From assembly GCA_030789695.1 (NCBI GenBank), contig CM061142.1:277505043-277569042 (forward strand): a stretch of DNA of 64,000 nt, given 5' to 3'. The position numbers were made by a program, and so were the translations under genes. This DNA comes from Scilla litardierei (Eukaryota; Streptophyta; Magnoliopsida; Asparagales; Asparagaceae). Below are positions 11,950 to 23,567 of the stretch, piece by piece (positions within the stretch are counted from its first letter, which is position 1; every line of letters starts with the position of its first letter). The notes under the pieces are model-generated. The model made no database searches. It saw nothing but the letters and a program-made list of their open reading frames with translations, and was not told where the DNA came from.

Positions 11950-13410
11950 TCATATTGAGCAAAACAGAAAACCGACTTCGCCATAATGTCACATCTGACG
12001 AGACAAACACAGCGACATCGAAATCACCAAACAGGCAAGTGTGCATTTTTTTCCATGTTTTAAATACCGTTTCATTTAATGCGACACCAACTTCATATGT
12101 TTAGCTGTTATGTATTGCAAGATAATAACATCGTGTGTGTATGTGGACATTTATTAATCCAAGTAACAATGCCTTGTAACGACAGGAAATACGGAACATT
12201 ACTGAACGTACATGAATTGCTTGAACTGCTTGAAAACCATAGACATGAGGGCCGGTATGGCTAAGCATAGATATTGCATGCCAAGATTTGGCTATTCACG
12301 TGGGCCGGTTTGGCTAGTCTGGCTCGTGTTCCAGTATTACAACTTATGCTTGCTGGTTTAGCTGATTTTGGTTCGTGGTCCAGAAAGTACACACGGGTGG
12401 GGTTGGGTTCGTGGGCACTAGTCGGAAGTAAACTGGTCACCTTCGAGGGCACGAGAAGATAGATTCACTTTCTTACTGCCTAACAACGTGAACCGTAGTG
12501 CACTGAATTGAATACACTCTTGAACAACTTGAAAACTGCTATCTTGAAATGCGTGACGTGTAGAATTGCAACCGCTTTCATGTATAGAATTGTAACAGTT
12601 TTCACTTATAGAATTGTTACTGCTTTCACTTAAATAGAACTGCCATGTCTCCACTTATAATAGAACTGCCATGTTTATACAATTTTTCTTCATACTGCTT
12701 AGAAATTATAATTGTTGTTACTGCCTCCACTTATAATAGAACTACATTGCTTATATAATTTCTGTTCATATTGCTTTGAAATTATATTAGTTGTTACTGC
12801 TTCCACTTATAATAGAACTGCCATGTTTATATAATTTCTGTTCATACTGCTTAGAAATTAAAGTTGTTCCATTATTCATAACGTTTTAACTACCATGCAA
12901 AATGTCCTTTTGAAAACCTTGCGGAGGGTCAATTCTTCCGAATGTTTTAAATCTTACCGAGTGAACCTCGCTGACGTATATTTTCTTGTCTATTATCTTG
13001 TAAAATATAAGTCAGGTTTTGAGACAGAGTCTGCTAGGGAGTATGCTTTAAGATTGAGCAGGTTGACCATGAACACTTTGGCGCTGAAATTTCCAGCTGA
13101 GGAACGGCGTGCTTTCGTAGCGTCGCTGTATTTTTAATATTTGTGTGTTGTATGGGCCTTAAGACCCACCCTTCATTTCTTCATTATTGTAATTCATTCT
13201 GAGACGATTGGGATTGTAATAATATTATTGATTATAATTGTTGTTTTTGAGTATGCATGCAAGAACCTGCGAGGTTTCACACAAACGCTTATTGTGTTTA
13301 AAGCAATGTAGAAAGAAAAACAAAAATACCTTTTCCTTGCTTGCACATGCAGACCCGCTCGCATCCTCACTCCCAAGTATAATGGGAAGCAGGACATGAC
13401 ATGTTTTAGT
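11950..13410 (+). repeat. Highly diverged third LTR copy (copy C)
   Basis: Scattered blocks align in order with copies A and B: the short exon-like segment ending CAG|GCAAGT (12035), the gagacagagt segment (about 13018-13030) and the terminal gggaagcaggacatgaca (13386-13403). Between them are expanded tandem phrases such as acttataatagaactgccatg (about 12640-12840). The oldest of the three copies by eye. Confidence 0.5.
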
Positions 13411-13771
13411 GACGGCCCATGCAGACCAAGCTCGTGCAAAATACTCTAAATACTGCATAAATAAGATTACAATCTTGATTCTCAACAACACCTTCCCTTC
13501 AAATTCCCTATCCCAGTCTAATTCATTAGAAAATCCTAGTCCCAAGTTTCTTAATCTTTAGTTGACCCAATAAGTATACTCTTGATCTTGAATCTTCTAT
13601 AACAATACATATATATATGTCGATGACCATAGAAATCCATCGTAGTGGATTCACAAATTCATTCATTGGTCGTATTTACATCATATTCCTTATTTGTGAT
13701 TCACAGTGCTACTCACCATAATGGACATATCATCATATTTCTACTTCCTGTTTTCATTTGAATCATATCCT
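13411..13771. other. Unassigned spacer
   Basis: AT-rich sequence with no ORF above noise and no repeat partner recognised in the window. It ends at the first base of an Athila-like LTR (TGATCG..., 13772) that the Copia element split. Confidence 0.4.
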
Positions 13772-13777
13772 TGATCG

Positions 13778-15530
13778 TGTAATGCCCTACCAGCTACTGC
13801 ACAAGTACTAGAGGGGGGGTGAATAGTACTTTAAAATAATAAGGAGTATAATTCCAAATTAAATTGCAAACAACTACCAAATCGATTTGCGGAAGCTTAA
13901 ATTGAATGACAACAACAAAAATAACAATGCTAACAAATGATGTTAATGGGTTCGGATCCACCCAAGTCTCCCCGACTTGTTCCCGGTGATCCTACGTCCC
14001 AACCACCCGGATCCCCTCCGGATACTTGAGTTAGAAACCATAACTCAAGATTTCCACTATGAATATCTTGTGAAAAACCTTCACAAGATCAAATCATACA
14101 TGCAATAGCAAACATGAATCACACAACCCGGGATCACAACCTTCTCTCACAACCGAGAGAATCACAAAGCAATATTAAAGAGTTTAATATGAAATAAACA
14201 ATCTTACCACAAAATCCTATACCTTGAGTTTTTCTTACCCAAATGGTGAAATGAAGGATTTGAGGAAGATGAAGTCACCAAGACCTAGCACCAAGGAAAT
14301 GACCAGCAATCGGTTCCTAGGAATGATTTGGAGACTTGGATCAAGCAATAGCTTGAAGAGCTCACCAAGAACAAGCTTCTCTCTAGATGGATTCTAGATC
14401 TAGAAATGAGAGAGAATGGGTTTCTTGTGAGGAAGAGAGCTTTAGATTTGAGTGAGAATGGCTATCTCTTTTGATCTCAATGAATCTCTGAATGGAAGCT
14501 CTAACCTAGATAGAAATGACCTAGGTTCGTATTTATAGGGTCCCATAAAAACAAGTTAGGTCATTCTCCAACGGATAGAAATCTGTGAGAATTAGTCGGT
14601 CAAAGAACAATCACTGACCGACTAGTTCATCAACTAGTCGGTCAGTCAAACAGCATGGACCGACTAAGTGAAGATCTGAGAAGAGATAGAATTTCAGACC
14701 TAGAAATCTAGTCGGTCCAAGAAGACTTTCTGACCGACTAGTTTCACAACTAGTCGGTCAGTCAGTGAACGTAGACCGACTAAGAGGCAAAATGAAATAG
14801 TCTGAACACAAGTTGACTTAGTCGGTCCAAGAACAAAAGTTGACCGACTAGATTGTCAACTAGTCGGTCACCAAACGTTCTTAGACCGACTAAAGATAAA
14901 CAGTAGCTTAGGAGAAATTTAGCATGAACAGTAAGTCACAACTAGTCGGTCAAAGAAGCATCACTGACCGACTAGTTCACAAACTAGTCGGTCTGTGAGT
15001 CAACGTAGACTGACTAACTGTAAACAGTAAAGTCCAAGAAATTAAGGAATCAAACTAGTCGGTCCAAGAAGAGTTACCGACCGACTAGATCACCATCTAG
15101 TCGGTCAGTACTTGTTCTTGTACCAACTAACATACACAATAAAGTCCGAATCGAAGCGCGATGCTTCGAGGAAGTTAGAATGAACTTGTGCAAGGATCCT
15201 AGAGCTACGAAATGAGCGTTATGAAGTTGGAATGGTAAGATATACTCAAGGCTTAACATTCTATATATCGAAGCTAAAAGACTATACATAAAACCTTAAT
15301 AAACGGTCTTCGAGAGCTTCGATTGAATCTTCATAACTTCCAAAACGGCGCATGAGCTTCAACGAAGCTTTAGGCATGAATACGAGCTTTGGGAAGTGTT
15401 GAGATGTCGCTTTGAATGTTCTCGTTAAATTGGCGACGATCTCCAATACTGCGCTCACAAATAGTTAGTACATGGATTATTTATGTTTGCTCATCATCAA
15501 AACCAAATCCGGGGAGTCCAATATTCAACA
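13778..15530 (-). repeat. 3' LTR of the SIRE element
   Basis: 1753 bp, TG...CA, about 99% identical to 24576-26328. A TATA box (CTATAAATAC, minus) lies at 14530-14539. The dyad array 14592-15130 sits just upstream in U3. Confidence 0.95.
14592..15130. promoter_or_regulatory. Five-unit dyad array in U3 (TAGTCGGTC / GACCGACTA)
   Basis: Five units start near 14592, 14708, 14817, 14941 and 15054. Each contains four half-sites in the order TAGTCGGTC, GACCGACTA, TAGTCGGTC, GACCGACTA, giving two potential hairpins per unit with non-conserved spacers of about 10-17 bases. The half-sites are conserved while the spacers drift. The array lies about 50 bp upstream of the LTR TATA box in element orientation. 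A related array occurs inside the element at 18512-18896. Confidence 0.85.
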
Positions 15531-15545
15531 TTCTCCCCCTTTTTG
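15531..15545 (-). other. Polypurine tract of the SIRE element
   Basis: The element strand reads AAAAAGGGGGAGAA immediately before the 3' LTR, preceded by GTTTGTCATCACC, the arrangement common at the 3' end of plant Copia elements. Further GGGGGAG tracts lie at about 15604, 15736 and 15824. Confidence 0.85.
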
Positions 15546-16532
15546 GTGATGACAAACCAACATAAATATTAATCAAAAATAATGATTCAAATGTAAAATA
15601 CTTACTCCCCCTGCATTGATGACACGTTAATTCCAAAATGAATATATATGAATTGCATCAATCAGATGAGTAAGATAAATAAAGAGAATCGATTTTCGAA
15701 ATATCGGATTTTGAAAATCCTTATATATATCTTAACTCCCCCTGAATCTAACATATCAAACTAGATTCTTGGAAATTGAGTTAAATTTTCATTTGCGCTA
15801 TTTATTATCATTATCTCTCCCCCTTTGGCATTATCCCAAAAATGGGGGGCATACAACGACAACAACTAGGAAATGGAAAATCCAACATCGGGAGTCGTAG
15901 ACAATGACGATGGACCAAATTGACACCAAGGGAAAAGTGTGGAAATCAAATCAAGGTGTGCCAAAATGTCCATTATCAAAAAAATAATCAAAATCATCTA
16001 AAATACCAAATAATTATTCATTTCTTGAATAAAGAAACATACGCTTCAATATTCAATATTCATGGTTAAATTTGTGCATGGAAAACAATTCAATAAAATT
16101 ATAGAATTTCCATCTATTTAACCAAGCATTTAAGCATCGAGCGACGAAATCACATTGCATGGACATTTGAATGAGAGTTAATGTGCACGACGAAGTAAGT
16201 ATCACAACATGAACATCGATGAATATATATAAATGATAACATGTTGAGTACATCCAAAAAGATATCAAATATAAAAATGTACATCACATCAAATGCAACA
16301 CATCATCTATATAAACATCAAAAAGAACTACATCATCGTCTACATCAAAATATAACATCATCATCAATATCCAGAGTACATCAAAATACAACACATCAAA
16401 ATATCCAACCGACATCCAGAAAACTCCAAAAGTACATCAAAACAACCATCAATCTCCATCCTAACCCGAAATAAAACACTCTCAAAAAGGTAAATCATCC
16501 AATGAGCAGTGGAGAGTCCTCGGAACAAACGA
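15546..16532 (-). other. 3' non-coding region of the SIRE element
   Basis: AT-rich; no ORF of substance. It holds three additional GGGGGAG-type purine tracts on the element strand (about 15604, 15736, 15824) and, at 16258-16450, many irregular repeats of acatcaaaa next to the third ORF's stop codon. Confidence 0.6.
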
Positions 16533-18206
16533 TCACGAGGAAGTGGCTGGATCTGCAGTCTCCGTGGGTCCAGTCGACGGAGTGGACTCAGGCTCTGCAG
16601 GGAGAAGAGGTGTCTCAATAGATGGGATCGTCGGGGTAGGTGTGGAAACAACTGGCTCAACAGCTGGGATCTCAACAGCAGCATGGGTCTCAACAGCAGC
16701 AGGGTCAGCAGCAGGTGATAGATGGGAAGGCTCGACAGCAGGGTCAGCAGCAGGCTCAGAAGTCTGAAGTGCTGAAGCAGAAGTCTCTGGAGCACCGGAA
16801 GTGGTGCCATCTCCAGGAGCTGAAGTGGTAGCAGCAGCAGCAGCAGTGGCCTCATCGCCACGGGCTAAGGAAGTGACAAGCTCGTCAAGCTCCTCATCGT
16901 CCATCTCCTCGGCCTCAGAAACTGAAGGAGGAAGATCAATCCCCATCATACGAGCCATACGGCAGACCACCTCCTCAGTACGAGCCAAACGTGAGTCGTG
17001 CTGACGAAGTAGGCGTACGACATCGTCTAATGTGGCAGGAGGAGCGGGGGCTGCAGCAGCTGACGGAGTAGACTGGGAAGCAGATGCGGTAGACCACTGC
17101 ACGTGACGAAGCGCAGCTAGAGATTTCTTAACGGCCGTCGCGTTCAGAGGAGTACCCAAGGGACGCTCGTCGTCAGGAGGGAGAGGGACTCGGAAATGAC
17201 GAAACACTAGGGTCAACAGCCAAGGGTATGGAATATGCGCAGATTTATTGGTCTTGCGTATACACTCGAAAGAGTCCATCTTATCGAGTATCACGCGAGC
17301 CCAATTAATCTCGCACCCCAAGAATAGAGCGTAGATCAATTTCAAGAACGGCTGGGATGGAAGAGAAGATGATCCATACTTAGGGAGTAGGCAAGACTTC
17401 AAGATCAGGTTAAGGACCCACGCATTCGGCTTGAAAGATTTCGATGGAACACCAATGAATGCGGAGGGGATAACCTGGAGGATATCTGAAAGAACTGACT
17501 GATCCAAGGAAGAAATATCATCGACGGAAATGTCCGAAGGAAGGAGACCACACGACGAACAGCCAAGAATCTCCCCCAAGATTTCTGCCGTGAGAACTAT
17601 AGGAGTTCCCAAGACAGTAGTCTCAATGGAGTGACTGGCATCGTACTGGCCTCGAACGCGATTGGCATAGAACAATTTCACTAGGCGAGGATATGGTTTA
17701 GGATTTGCCTTAAGATCGTATCGGAGATAATCAAGGAGACCACTATAGGAGAGGAGATCGGCTAAGCCAAGGAAATCTGAAAACTGGACGTAGTGCTCCA
17801 ATAGCATCGGGCAGTGTTCAATACGGTTGTAGGCCGCGAGACACATAGGATCATCGCGACACAACGATATTTCAACACCCCCCGCTGGCATTGGGCCCTT
17901 TCCCTTTGGCTGGCGAGTCCTAGGACGAAGTGGACGAGTGGGTTCCTTAGTGCTAGGCTCATCCTCAGGGATAAATTCAGTGTCGGAATCGGGAGGAGTA
18001 GAGGGTGAGTGGAGTATGGCCTTCTTGGTCTTAGATTTGCGGGGTTTTACGGTCGCCGTCCTCTGCTTCTTCAGAGGAGGCGAAGACGGAGAAGCTTGGG
18101 TTGATTTGGCACGACGTTTAGGCTTATGGGGATTCCTAGGGTCGGAAGGCCCTATAGACATAGGAGAAGCCCCAGAAGAGGCGATGGGAATCCTCGTCTT
18201 TGCCAT
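16533..18206 (-). CDS. SIRE third ORF ('env-like'), 557 residues, intact
   Basis: The longest uninterrupted frame in the window. I choose ATG 18206 (MAKTRIPIASSG) rather than the 45-nt longer start at 18251 because a CT-rich leader runs up to it and its context (ccATGG) is good. Residues ~25-65 are strongly basic with NLS-like clusters (KPKRRAK, KKQR, KPRKSKTKK). A globular middle (~140-350) resembles the plant transposon protein domain seen in third ORFs of SIRE and Athila elements. A heptad-like stretch (LDDVVRLLRQHDSRLARTEE) lies near ~390-420 and the tail is acidic/Pro-Thr-Ser-rich. I see no signal peptide or transmembrane helix, so an envelope role is doubtful; a nuclear role fits better (inference). 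Intactness beside a decayed gag-pol is notable. Confidence 0.8.
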   Translation of the reverse strand: MAKTRIPIASSGASPMSIGPSDPRNPHKPKRRAKSTQASPSSPPLKKQRTATVKPRKSKTKKAILHSPSTPPDSDTEFIPEDEPSTKEPTRPLRPRTRQPKGKGPMPAGGVEISLCRDDPMCLAAYNRIEHCPMLLEHYVQFSDFLGLADLLSYSGLLDYLRYDLKANPKPYPRLVKLFYANRVRGQYDASHSIETTVLGTPIVLTAEILGEILGCSSCGLLPSDISVDDISSLDQSVLSDILQVIPSAFIGVPSKSFKPNAWVLNLILKSCLLPKYGSSSLPSQPFLKLIYALFLGCEINWARVILDKMDSFECIRKTNKSAHIPYPWLLTLVFRHFRVPLPPDDERPLGTPLNATAVKKSLAALRHVQWSTASASQSTPSAAAAPAPPATLDDVVRLLRQHDSRLARTEEVVCRMARMMGIDLPPSVSEAEEMDDEELDELVTSLARGDEATAAAAATTSAPGDGTTSGAPETSASALQTSEPAADPAVEPSHLSPAADPAAVETHAAVEIPAVEPVVSTPTPTIPSIETPLLPAEPESTPSTGPTETADPATSS

Positions 18207-18511
18207 GGTCGTGGCACGACGAGCACAAGCAACTGAAACTACGTGCAACACAAACCCTAGAGATCAAACCCTAGAAGCACACACAATCAAACCCTAACTC
18301 ACAAGCCCTAAGGGAAAAAAAAATTTTGAAACCCTAGAATACCTAGAAGATGAAATCGAACCCTAGGGAAGGAAATCGACCTAGGAGGAGGGGGTTTTAC
18401 CTAGGAGGAGGAGACGACGGCGGCGGACGGCGGCGATGGACGGAGAGATGGCCGGAAGTCGAAAAGTCTCGAGAGGGGAGAGGGGTTTTTGGGCTGGAGC
18501 TGAGAGAGACA
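18207..18511 (-). promoter_or_regulatory. Gene-like 5' leader of the SIRE third ORF
   Basis: On the element strand this region is CT-rich with repeated CTAGGGTTT words, like plant 5' UTRs, and unlike the AT-rich element DNA around it. A possible donor CCTAG|GTAAAA is at 18400 and a possible acceptor TTTCAG at 18233, suggesting a 5' UTR intron of about 168 nt; the pairing is uncertain. No clear TATA box was found between the leader and the array. Confidence 0.45.
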
Positions 18512-18896
18512 ACCGACTAAAATGAGTTTTAGTCGACTGAAAGAGAGATTAAGTCGGTCGAGATCTGGAAAAGACACAAATGCCCTAACCCACTTAGTCG
18601 GTCACAGTTCAAGCACTGACCGACTAGATTACGATCTAGTCGGTCGGTCAATGAGCTTGAACCGACTAAGTCGAAACAGAGGCAAACAGTGATTTTTAGG
18701 GTTAGAATTAGTCGGTCGCAGTATATTCACTGACCGACTAGTTTTCAATCTAGTCGGTCGGTAAATGTACTGTGACCGACTAAAGAAAGAAAATGAAAAG
18801 AGTTAGAAGAAAGCTTGATCTAGTCGGTCTGAGTTCATTTGCTGACCGACTAGATGATCATCTAGTCGGTTGACAAATGAACTGAAACCGACTAGA
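18512..18896. promoter_or_regulatory. Internal dyad array upstream of the SIRE third ORF
   Basis: Three complete four-half-site units (about 18594-18672, 18709-18784, 18820-18896) plus a partial one near 18512-18560. They use the same TAGTCGGTC/GACCGACTA half-sites as the LTR array but different spacers, so this is not a simple recent copy of the LTR. It lies in the 0.9-kb gap between the pol stop (19141) and the third ORF, upstream of the leader. Confidence 0.85.
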
Positions 18897-19140
18897 AGAG
18901 TCCAAAAAATTGATAATTGATTTCTCTTCACAAACCACTTGGATGAAACATCTTAACACTCTCATTAGTCATCTAAATTACCCTATAAAATGTCGAAATC
19001 TTAAATACGACATTGAAATACGAATTCGATCATAAATTCAAACATATCACATAAAATTCCCAAAAATTCAACAAATCTAGCATGAACGAAATATCGCGAA
19101 ATATATTAGCATGCAAGATGATTGAGTTTAAATATGAATC
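18897..19140 (-). other. Non-coding gap between pol and the internal dyad array
   Basis: AT-rich, with no ORF or recognised signal. In soybean SIRE1 the env-like ORF directly follows pol and is reached by stop-codon suppression; the long gap here rules out that mode for this copy. Confidence 0.5.
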
Positions 19141-21810
19141 CTATATCTCGGATTCACCCATAATCCCCAATTCTCGACGCAACCGCACAAAGGAGTCCTC
19201 CTTTAAGGGTTTCGTGAAAATATCGGCGATTTGCTTTTGGGTTTCAACGTACACTAAAATGATGTCCTTTTTAGCAACATGATCATCTAAGAAATGGTGT
19301 CGGACATCTATGTGTTTTGATCGGGAATGGTGCACCGGATTCTTTGAAAGACAGATAGCACTTTGGTTATCCACCATGATAGGGCTAGTATCACAGTGAA
19401 TACCAAAATCCTTCAAAGTGTGTCTCATCCAAAGAACCTGGGCACAAGCGGCACCGGCGGCAATATATTCCACCTCGGTGGTTGAAAGTGATACGGAATT
19501 TTGCTTCTTGGAAAACCAAGAGACAAGAGAATTTCCTAGAAAATGGCAAGTGCCACTAGTACTTTTCCTGTCGGATTTGCATCCCGCATAATCGGCATCA
19601 CTGTATGAGACTAACTCATACGTGCTAGATTTCGGATAAAGTAATCCAAAATCTAAAGTGTAACTTAGATAACGGAAAATACGCTTTACCGCTACTAAGT
19701 GAGACTCCTTAGGTTGAGACTGATAACGAGCACATACGCATACGGCAAACATAATATCGGGCCTACTTGCGGTAAGATAAAGTAAACTACCTATCATACC
19801 TCGATATAGACGAATGTCTACATCCTTACCGCCCGTATCCTTGTCAAGATGCGTAGTCGTGCTCATTGGAGTCTTTTTCCCGGAAGCACTTTCCATTCCA
19901 AATCGCTTAAGCAACTCCACCGTATACTTCGTTTGGTGGATGAAGATTGCATCGTTCAATTGGCGAATTTGGAGACCTAAGAAATATTTGAGTTCGCCCA
20001 TGTGGCTCATCTCAAATTGGTCCTTCATAACATTAGAAAACTCTTCGCAAAGAGTGAAGTTAGTAGCACCGAAAATGATATCATCAACATAAATTTGAAC
20101 TAATAAAATATCATTATTCGCATGCTTAACAAAAAGTGTAGAATCGGCTTCGCCCATTTTAAAATTCAAATCCAAAAGAAAATTCTTTAGGCGATCATAC
20201 CAAGCTCGAGGAGCTTGTCTCAAACCATAAAGAGCTTTCTTTAGTTTAAAAACATGATTTGGAAATTTTTCATTTATGAAGCCCGGAGGTTGAGAAACGT
20301 AAACTTCCTCAACAACATCTCCGTTTAAAAATGCACTTTTAACATCCATTTGAAATAACTTAAAATTTTTATGGCATGCATAAGATAATAAAAGTCTAAT
20401 TGATTCTAATCTAGCTACCAGAGCGAAGGATTCTTCGAAATCGATACCTTCCTCTTAGCGATAGCCTTGAGCAACTAACCTAGCTTTGTTCCGGACGACG
20501 ACTTGATTTTCGTCGGTTTTGTTCTTGAAGATCCACTTTGTCCCTATGACGGTGTGGTTCTTCGATGGCAAAGGAACAAGCTCCCATACCTCATTTCTCT
20601 CGAATTGAATGAGTTCCTCCTCCATGACAAGGATCCAAGCACTATCTTCGCACGCTTCAACGATATTCTTTGGCTCTATCGATGAGGCAAAGGCACAATT
20701 GGCGAAGTGGTGGACTTGAGATCTCGTCTTGACACTATCATTAATATTGCCAATAACTTGCTCATGGGGATGGTCACGAACGGTATGAAGCCGCTTGAGA
20801 ATACCTTGATCACTAGGCACATTCTCAACAACTTCATTAGTCGGGTTAGTCTCAAGAGAATCAATTGAATCAATAGACTTAGAATTTTCAAACGAATCAC
20901 ATAAAACATCCATAGAATCATTATCATTTGAAATTCTAGAAGTTGTAAAATTCTCATTAAAAGAGACATGAAGTGATTCCTCGATCGTAGAGGATCTTTT
21001 GTTGTATATCCGGTAGGCTTTGCTACGTGAGGAATACCCAACAAATATTCCCTCATCCGATCTCGGATCAAACTTGTCCAAATTATCATATGTGTTTTTA
21101 ATGAAACATTTTGCGCCGAAAACACGAAAATGTTTAACTTGAGGCAATCTACCAAACAACAATTCATAGCAAGTTTGTTTGGTGCCGGGCCTCAAAAGTA
21201 TTCTATTAAACACATAACAAGCGGTGTGTACCGCTTCCGCCCAAAATTGATAACCAAGTTGACTATCTTCGAGCATAGTGAGAGCACACTCCACAAGCGT
21301 TCTATTCTTCCTCTCAACAACACCATTTTGAGGAGGTGCGTGAGGGAAAGAAAACGTGTGAGTAATTCCAAGATCATCACAAAAATTTGAGAAAGACTCA
21401 TTCTCAAATTCACCCCCATGATCACTACGAATAGTGACAATGGTGGTTCCGATGAGATTTTGTACTTTCTTCACAAATATTGTGAAGTTTTCAAAAGCTT
21501 CATTTTTATTACATAAGAAAAATACCCATGTAAATCTTGAATAATCATCAACGATGACTAGTCCATATCTTGCATTTCCTAAGGAAGCAACTCTAGTTGG
21601 CCCAAATAAATCTAGATGTAATAGCTCTAGTGGCCGTTTCGTAGAAATGCTTTTCTTAGGTTTAAATGAAGATTTAGGAAGCTTGCCACGTTGACAAGAA
21701 TCACAAAAACTTTTCTTTTCAAAAACGAGCTTCGGAAAACCTTTAATGGAATTTAATTTCGAAAGTTTATAAAGTGTTCCAAAGTTCACATGTCCAAAGC
21801 GTCAATGCCA
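19141..21810 (-). pseudogene. SIRE pol: integrase, reverse transcriptase, RNase H
   Basis: One frame (21789-19141) with TGA at 21802-21804, just upstream in the same frame, and TAA at 20455-20457. In order: pre-integrase zinc-binding region (RFGHVNFGTLYKL... FCDSCQRGK), integrase core (LDLFGP, RSDHGGEFEN, PPQNGVVERKNRTL), then RT with [30 protein letters not shown] and catalytic YVDDIIFG, and RNase H with [10 protein letters not shown] and [22 protein letters not shown]. The order IN before RT is diagnostic for Ty1/Copia. The TAA sits where plant Copia elements usually have Gln, and the TGA in a usual Arg/Gln position, both explicable by C-to-T change. Confidence 0.92.
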
Positions 21811-22260
21811 TAAGTGTTGTTCACTTGTGTTGGCAACGAGACATTGTTCATATGACTTAGGAAGATCCAAAATATAAATATCTTTATGGCGTGTGCCGGA
21901 AAATAATAATTTATTATTATCATTTGAAATATGACACAATCCTTTCGCAAAGCTAACTTTGTAACCTTTGTCACAAAGTTGACTTATTGAATAAGATTAT
22001 GATTTAAACCATTAACTAGATAGACATCACTAATTAAGGGTTTAGAAGGGTTACCCACTTTACCAACACCAACGATGGTTCCGCTCTCGTTGCCTCCAAA
22101 TACGACGCGATTTCCATTTGCAATGGGAACCACTCCGGAGAGAAATTGAGCGTCACCCGTCATGTGTTTTGAACACCCGCTATCGAGTATCCAATTCCCT
22201 TTGGAGCTAAATTTAAATTTGTTGCTCCTCTTCTTTTTCTTTTCCTTGAGTACCTAAAGA
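21811..22260 (-). pseudogene. SIRE aspartic protease region, frameshifted
   Basis: The catalytic segment NWILDSGCSKHMTGD lies at about 22195-22150 in the gag frame, followed by VVFGGNESGTIVGVGKVGN. Near 21990 one base is missing relative to the expected NHNLLSISQL..CDKGY pattern, so the frame shifts before the pre-integrase region. Upstream, 22308-22250 has several stops. Confidence 0.8.
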
Positions 22261-22307
22261 TAGAAACTTTCATATCATGGTACCCAAGGTCATTGGGTCC
22301 TCAAAAG

Positions 22308-23567
22308 TTAGTCCTTTGGAAGCCAAGTCCAATTGGACTTTGACTTCCCCACATAATTTCTACTATGCACAACATCCGAAAAATAAGCATTCATATATAC
22401 TTGTTTTTCATCCATGCTTGTGTCCTTTGGGCTCCAAATAGTGAAAATTTTGGGAGCCATCATCCTATTGGGTGCATGCATGCGTTGTTGGTTTCTACGT
22501 GATGCATGACGTGGATAGGCATACGGAACATGATGGAATGGTGCACGACGAGAATTATTCATATGATGAGGTGGGTGAACATATGCATGTGTGGGAACAC
22601 GTGCGTGAGGGTGTCTCACATGGTGTGCACGTGCCCGTGAACGTGTAGCATAGAAATCATCATATGTGTGAGATGGTGGAGTAGGACGTGTGTTCCTACG
22701 TGGCATGGTATTTGTGTACATATAAGCATGCCCCTTCTTTGGAGGTCCACCCAAAGTGGGTTTCTTTCCAAAAGAGGGTGTGGACGAGGTGGAAGCACCA
22801 TTTGTAGATGAACTACCAATAGAGTGTTTGCTACCACTCGTAGAGTCACCGGAAGTTGGCCTAACAAAAGTAGTGGCCGCTTTGGATGGACATCCCATCG
22901 TATACCCCAAACCAATGTGGTGATTGGCCGGAAGTAAGTCACTTAGGATTTTATCCAAATGGTCCTTACCCTTATTGAATCTATTGATTCGGCCTAATGT
23001 GTTCTCATATTTCATTTTGAGAGACCGCATAGAAGTATCTAATGTGGATACTTGCGATGTGAGCACATAAACACGAGATTTAAGATTCTCGTTCTCAATA
23101 CTCAAAGTCGAGTTTTGAGAAGTTAAATCCGGTATCCTATGTTCTTCCGGATCATCAATGCTAACATGTTCAAGTTTAGATTTGAGATTAACAATCTCAT
23201 TTCTTAACTCTTCAACAACAGTGTCGTTGTTGGTGATGATAGTCTTAGGCGAGGTTTGAATGCTAGCTAGGTCATCTTTTACTTTAGTATATCGATTTAC
23301 TACTTTTGTGTATTTAGACCATAAATGAGAGTTAGCATCCCTAAGATCATCCATAGTTACCTCATCGCCTTCGTCGTCGCTATCATCGGAGGAGGAAGAT
23401 CCTTGATCATGCTCCTCTCTTGCCATGAAGCACATGTGCGCTTGCTCCACTTTCTCATCATCCGACTCTCCGCTTGAGGAATCCTCGGAGTCGGTGAATG
23501 TTGCTCCGACAAGTCCCTTTTTGTACCCCTTTTTGTACTTCTTTGACTTGTCGAACTTCGGCGCCTT
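22308..23567 (-). pseudogene. SIRE gag-pol linker with coiled coil and His-rich tail
   Basis: Same frame as gag, continuing after TGA 23568-23570. Contains an acidic Ser/Asp run (HDQGSSSSDDSDDEGDE), long heptad-type helices (LRNEIVNLKSKLEHV; LTSQVSTLDTSMRSLKMKYE), the conserved KGKDHLDKILSD segment, then a His/Arg-rich stretch. This linker is typical of large SIRE-type gags. TAA 22308-22310 ends it prematurely before the protease. Confidence 0.75.

Noticed and set aside
16364..16861. Leu-rich minus-strand ORF overlapping the SIRE third ORF
   Set aside because: Out-of-frame shadow of the Ala/Thr/Pro-rich tail; the main frame is far longer and has the family domain.
14592..18896. Possible CRISPR-like or tRNA-type reading of the regularly spaced palindromes
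   Set aside because: Repeat units are 75-120 bp with drifting spacers, located in LTRs of a plant retrotransposon; no cas genes and no cloverleaf consensus.
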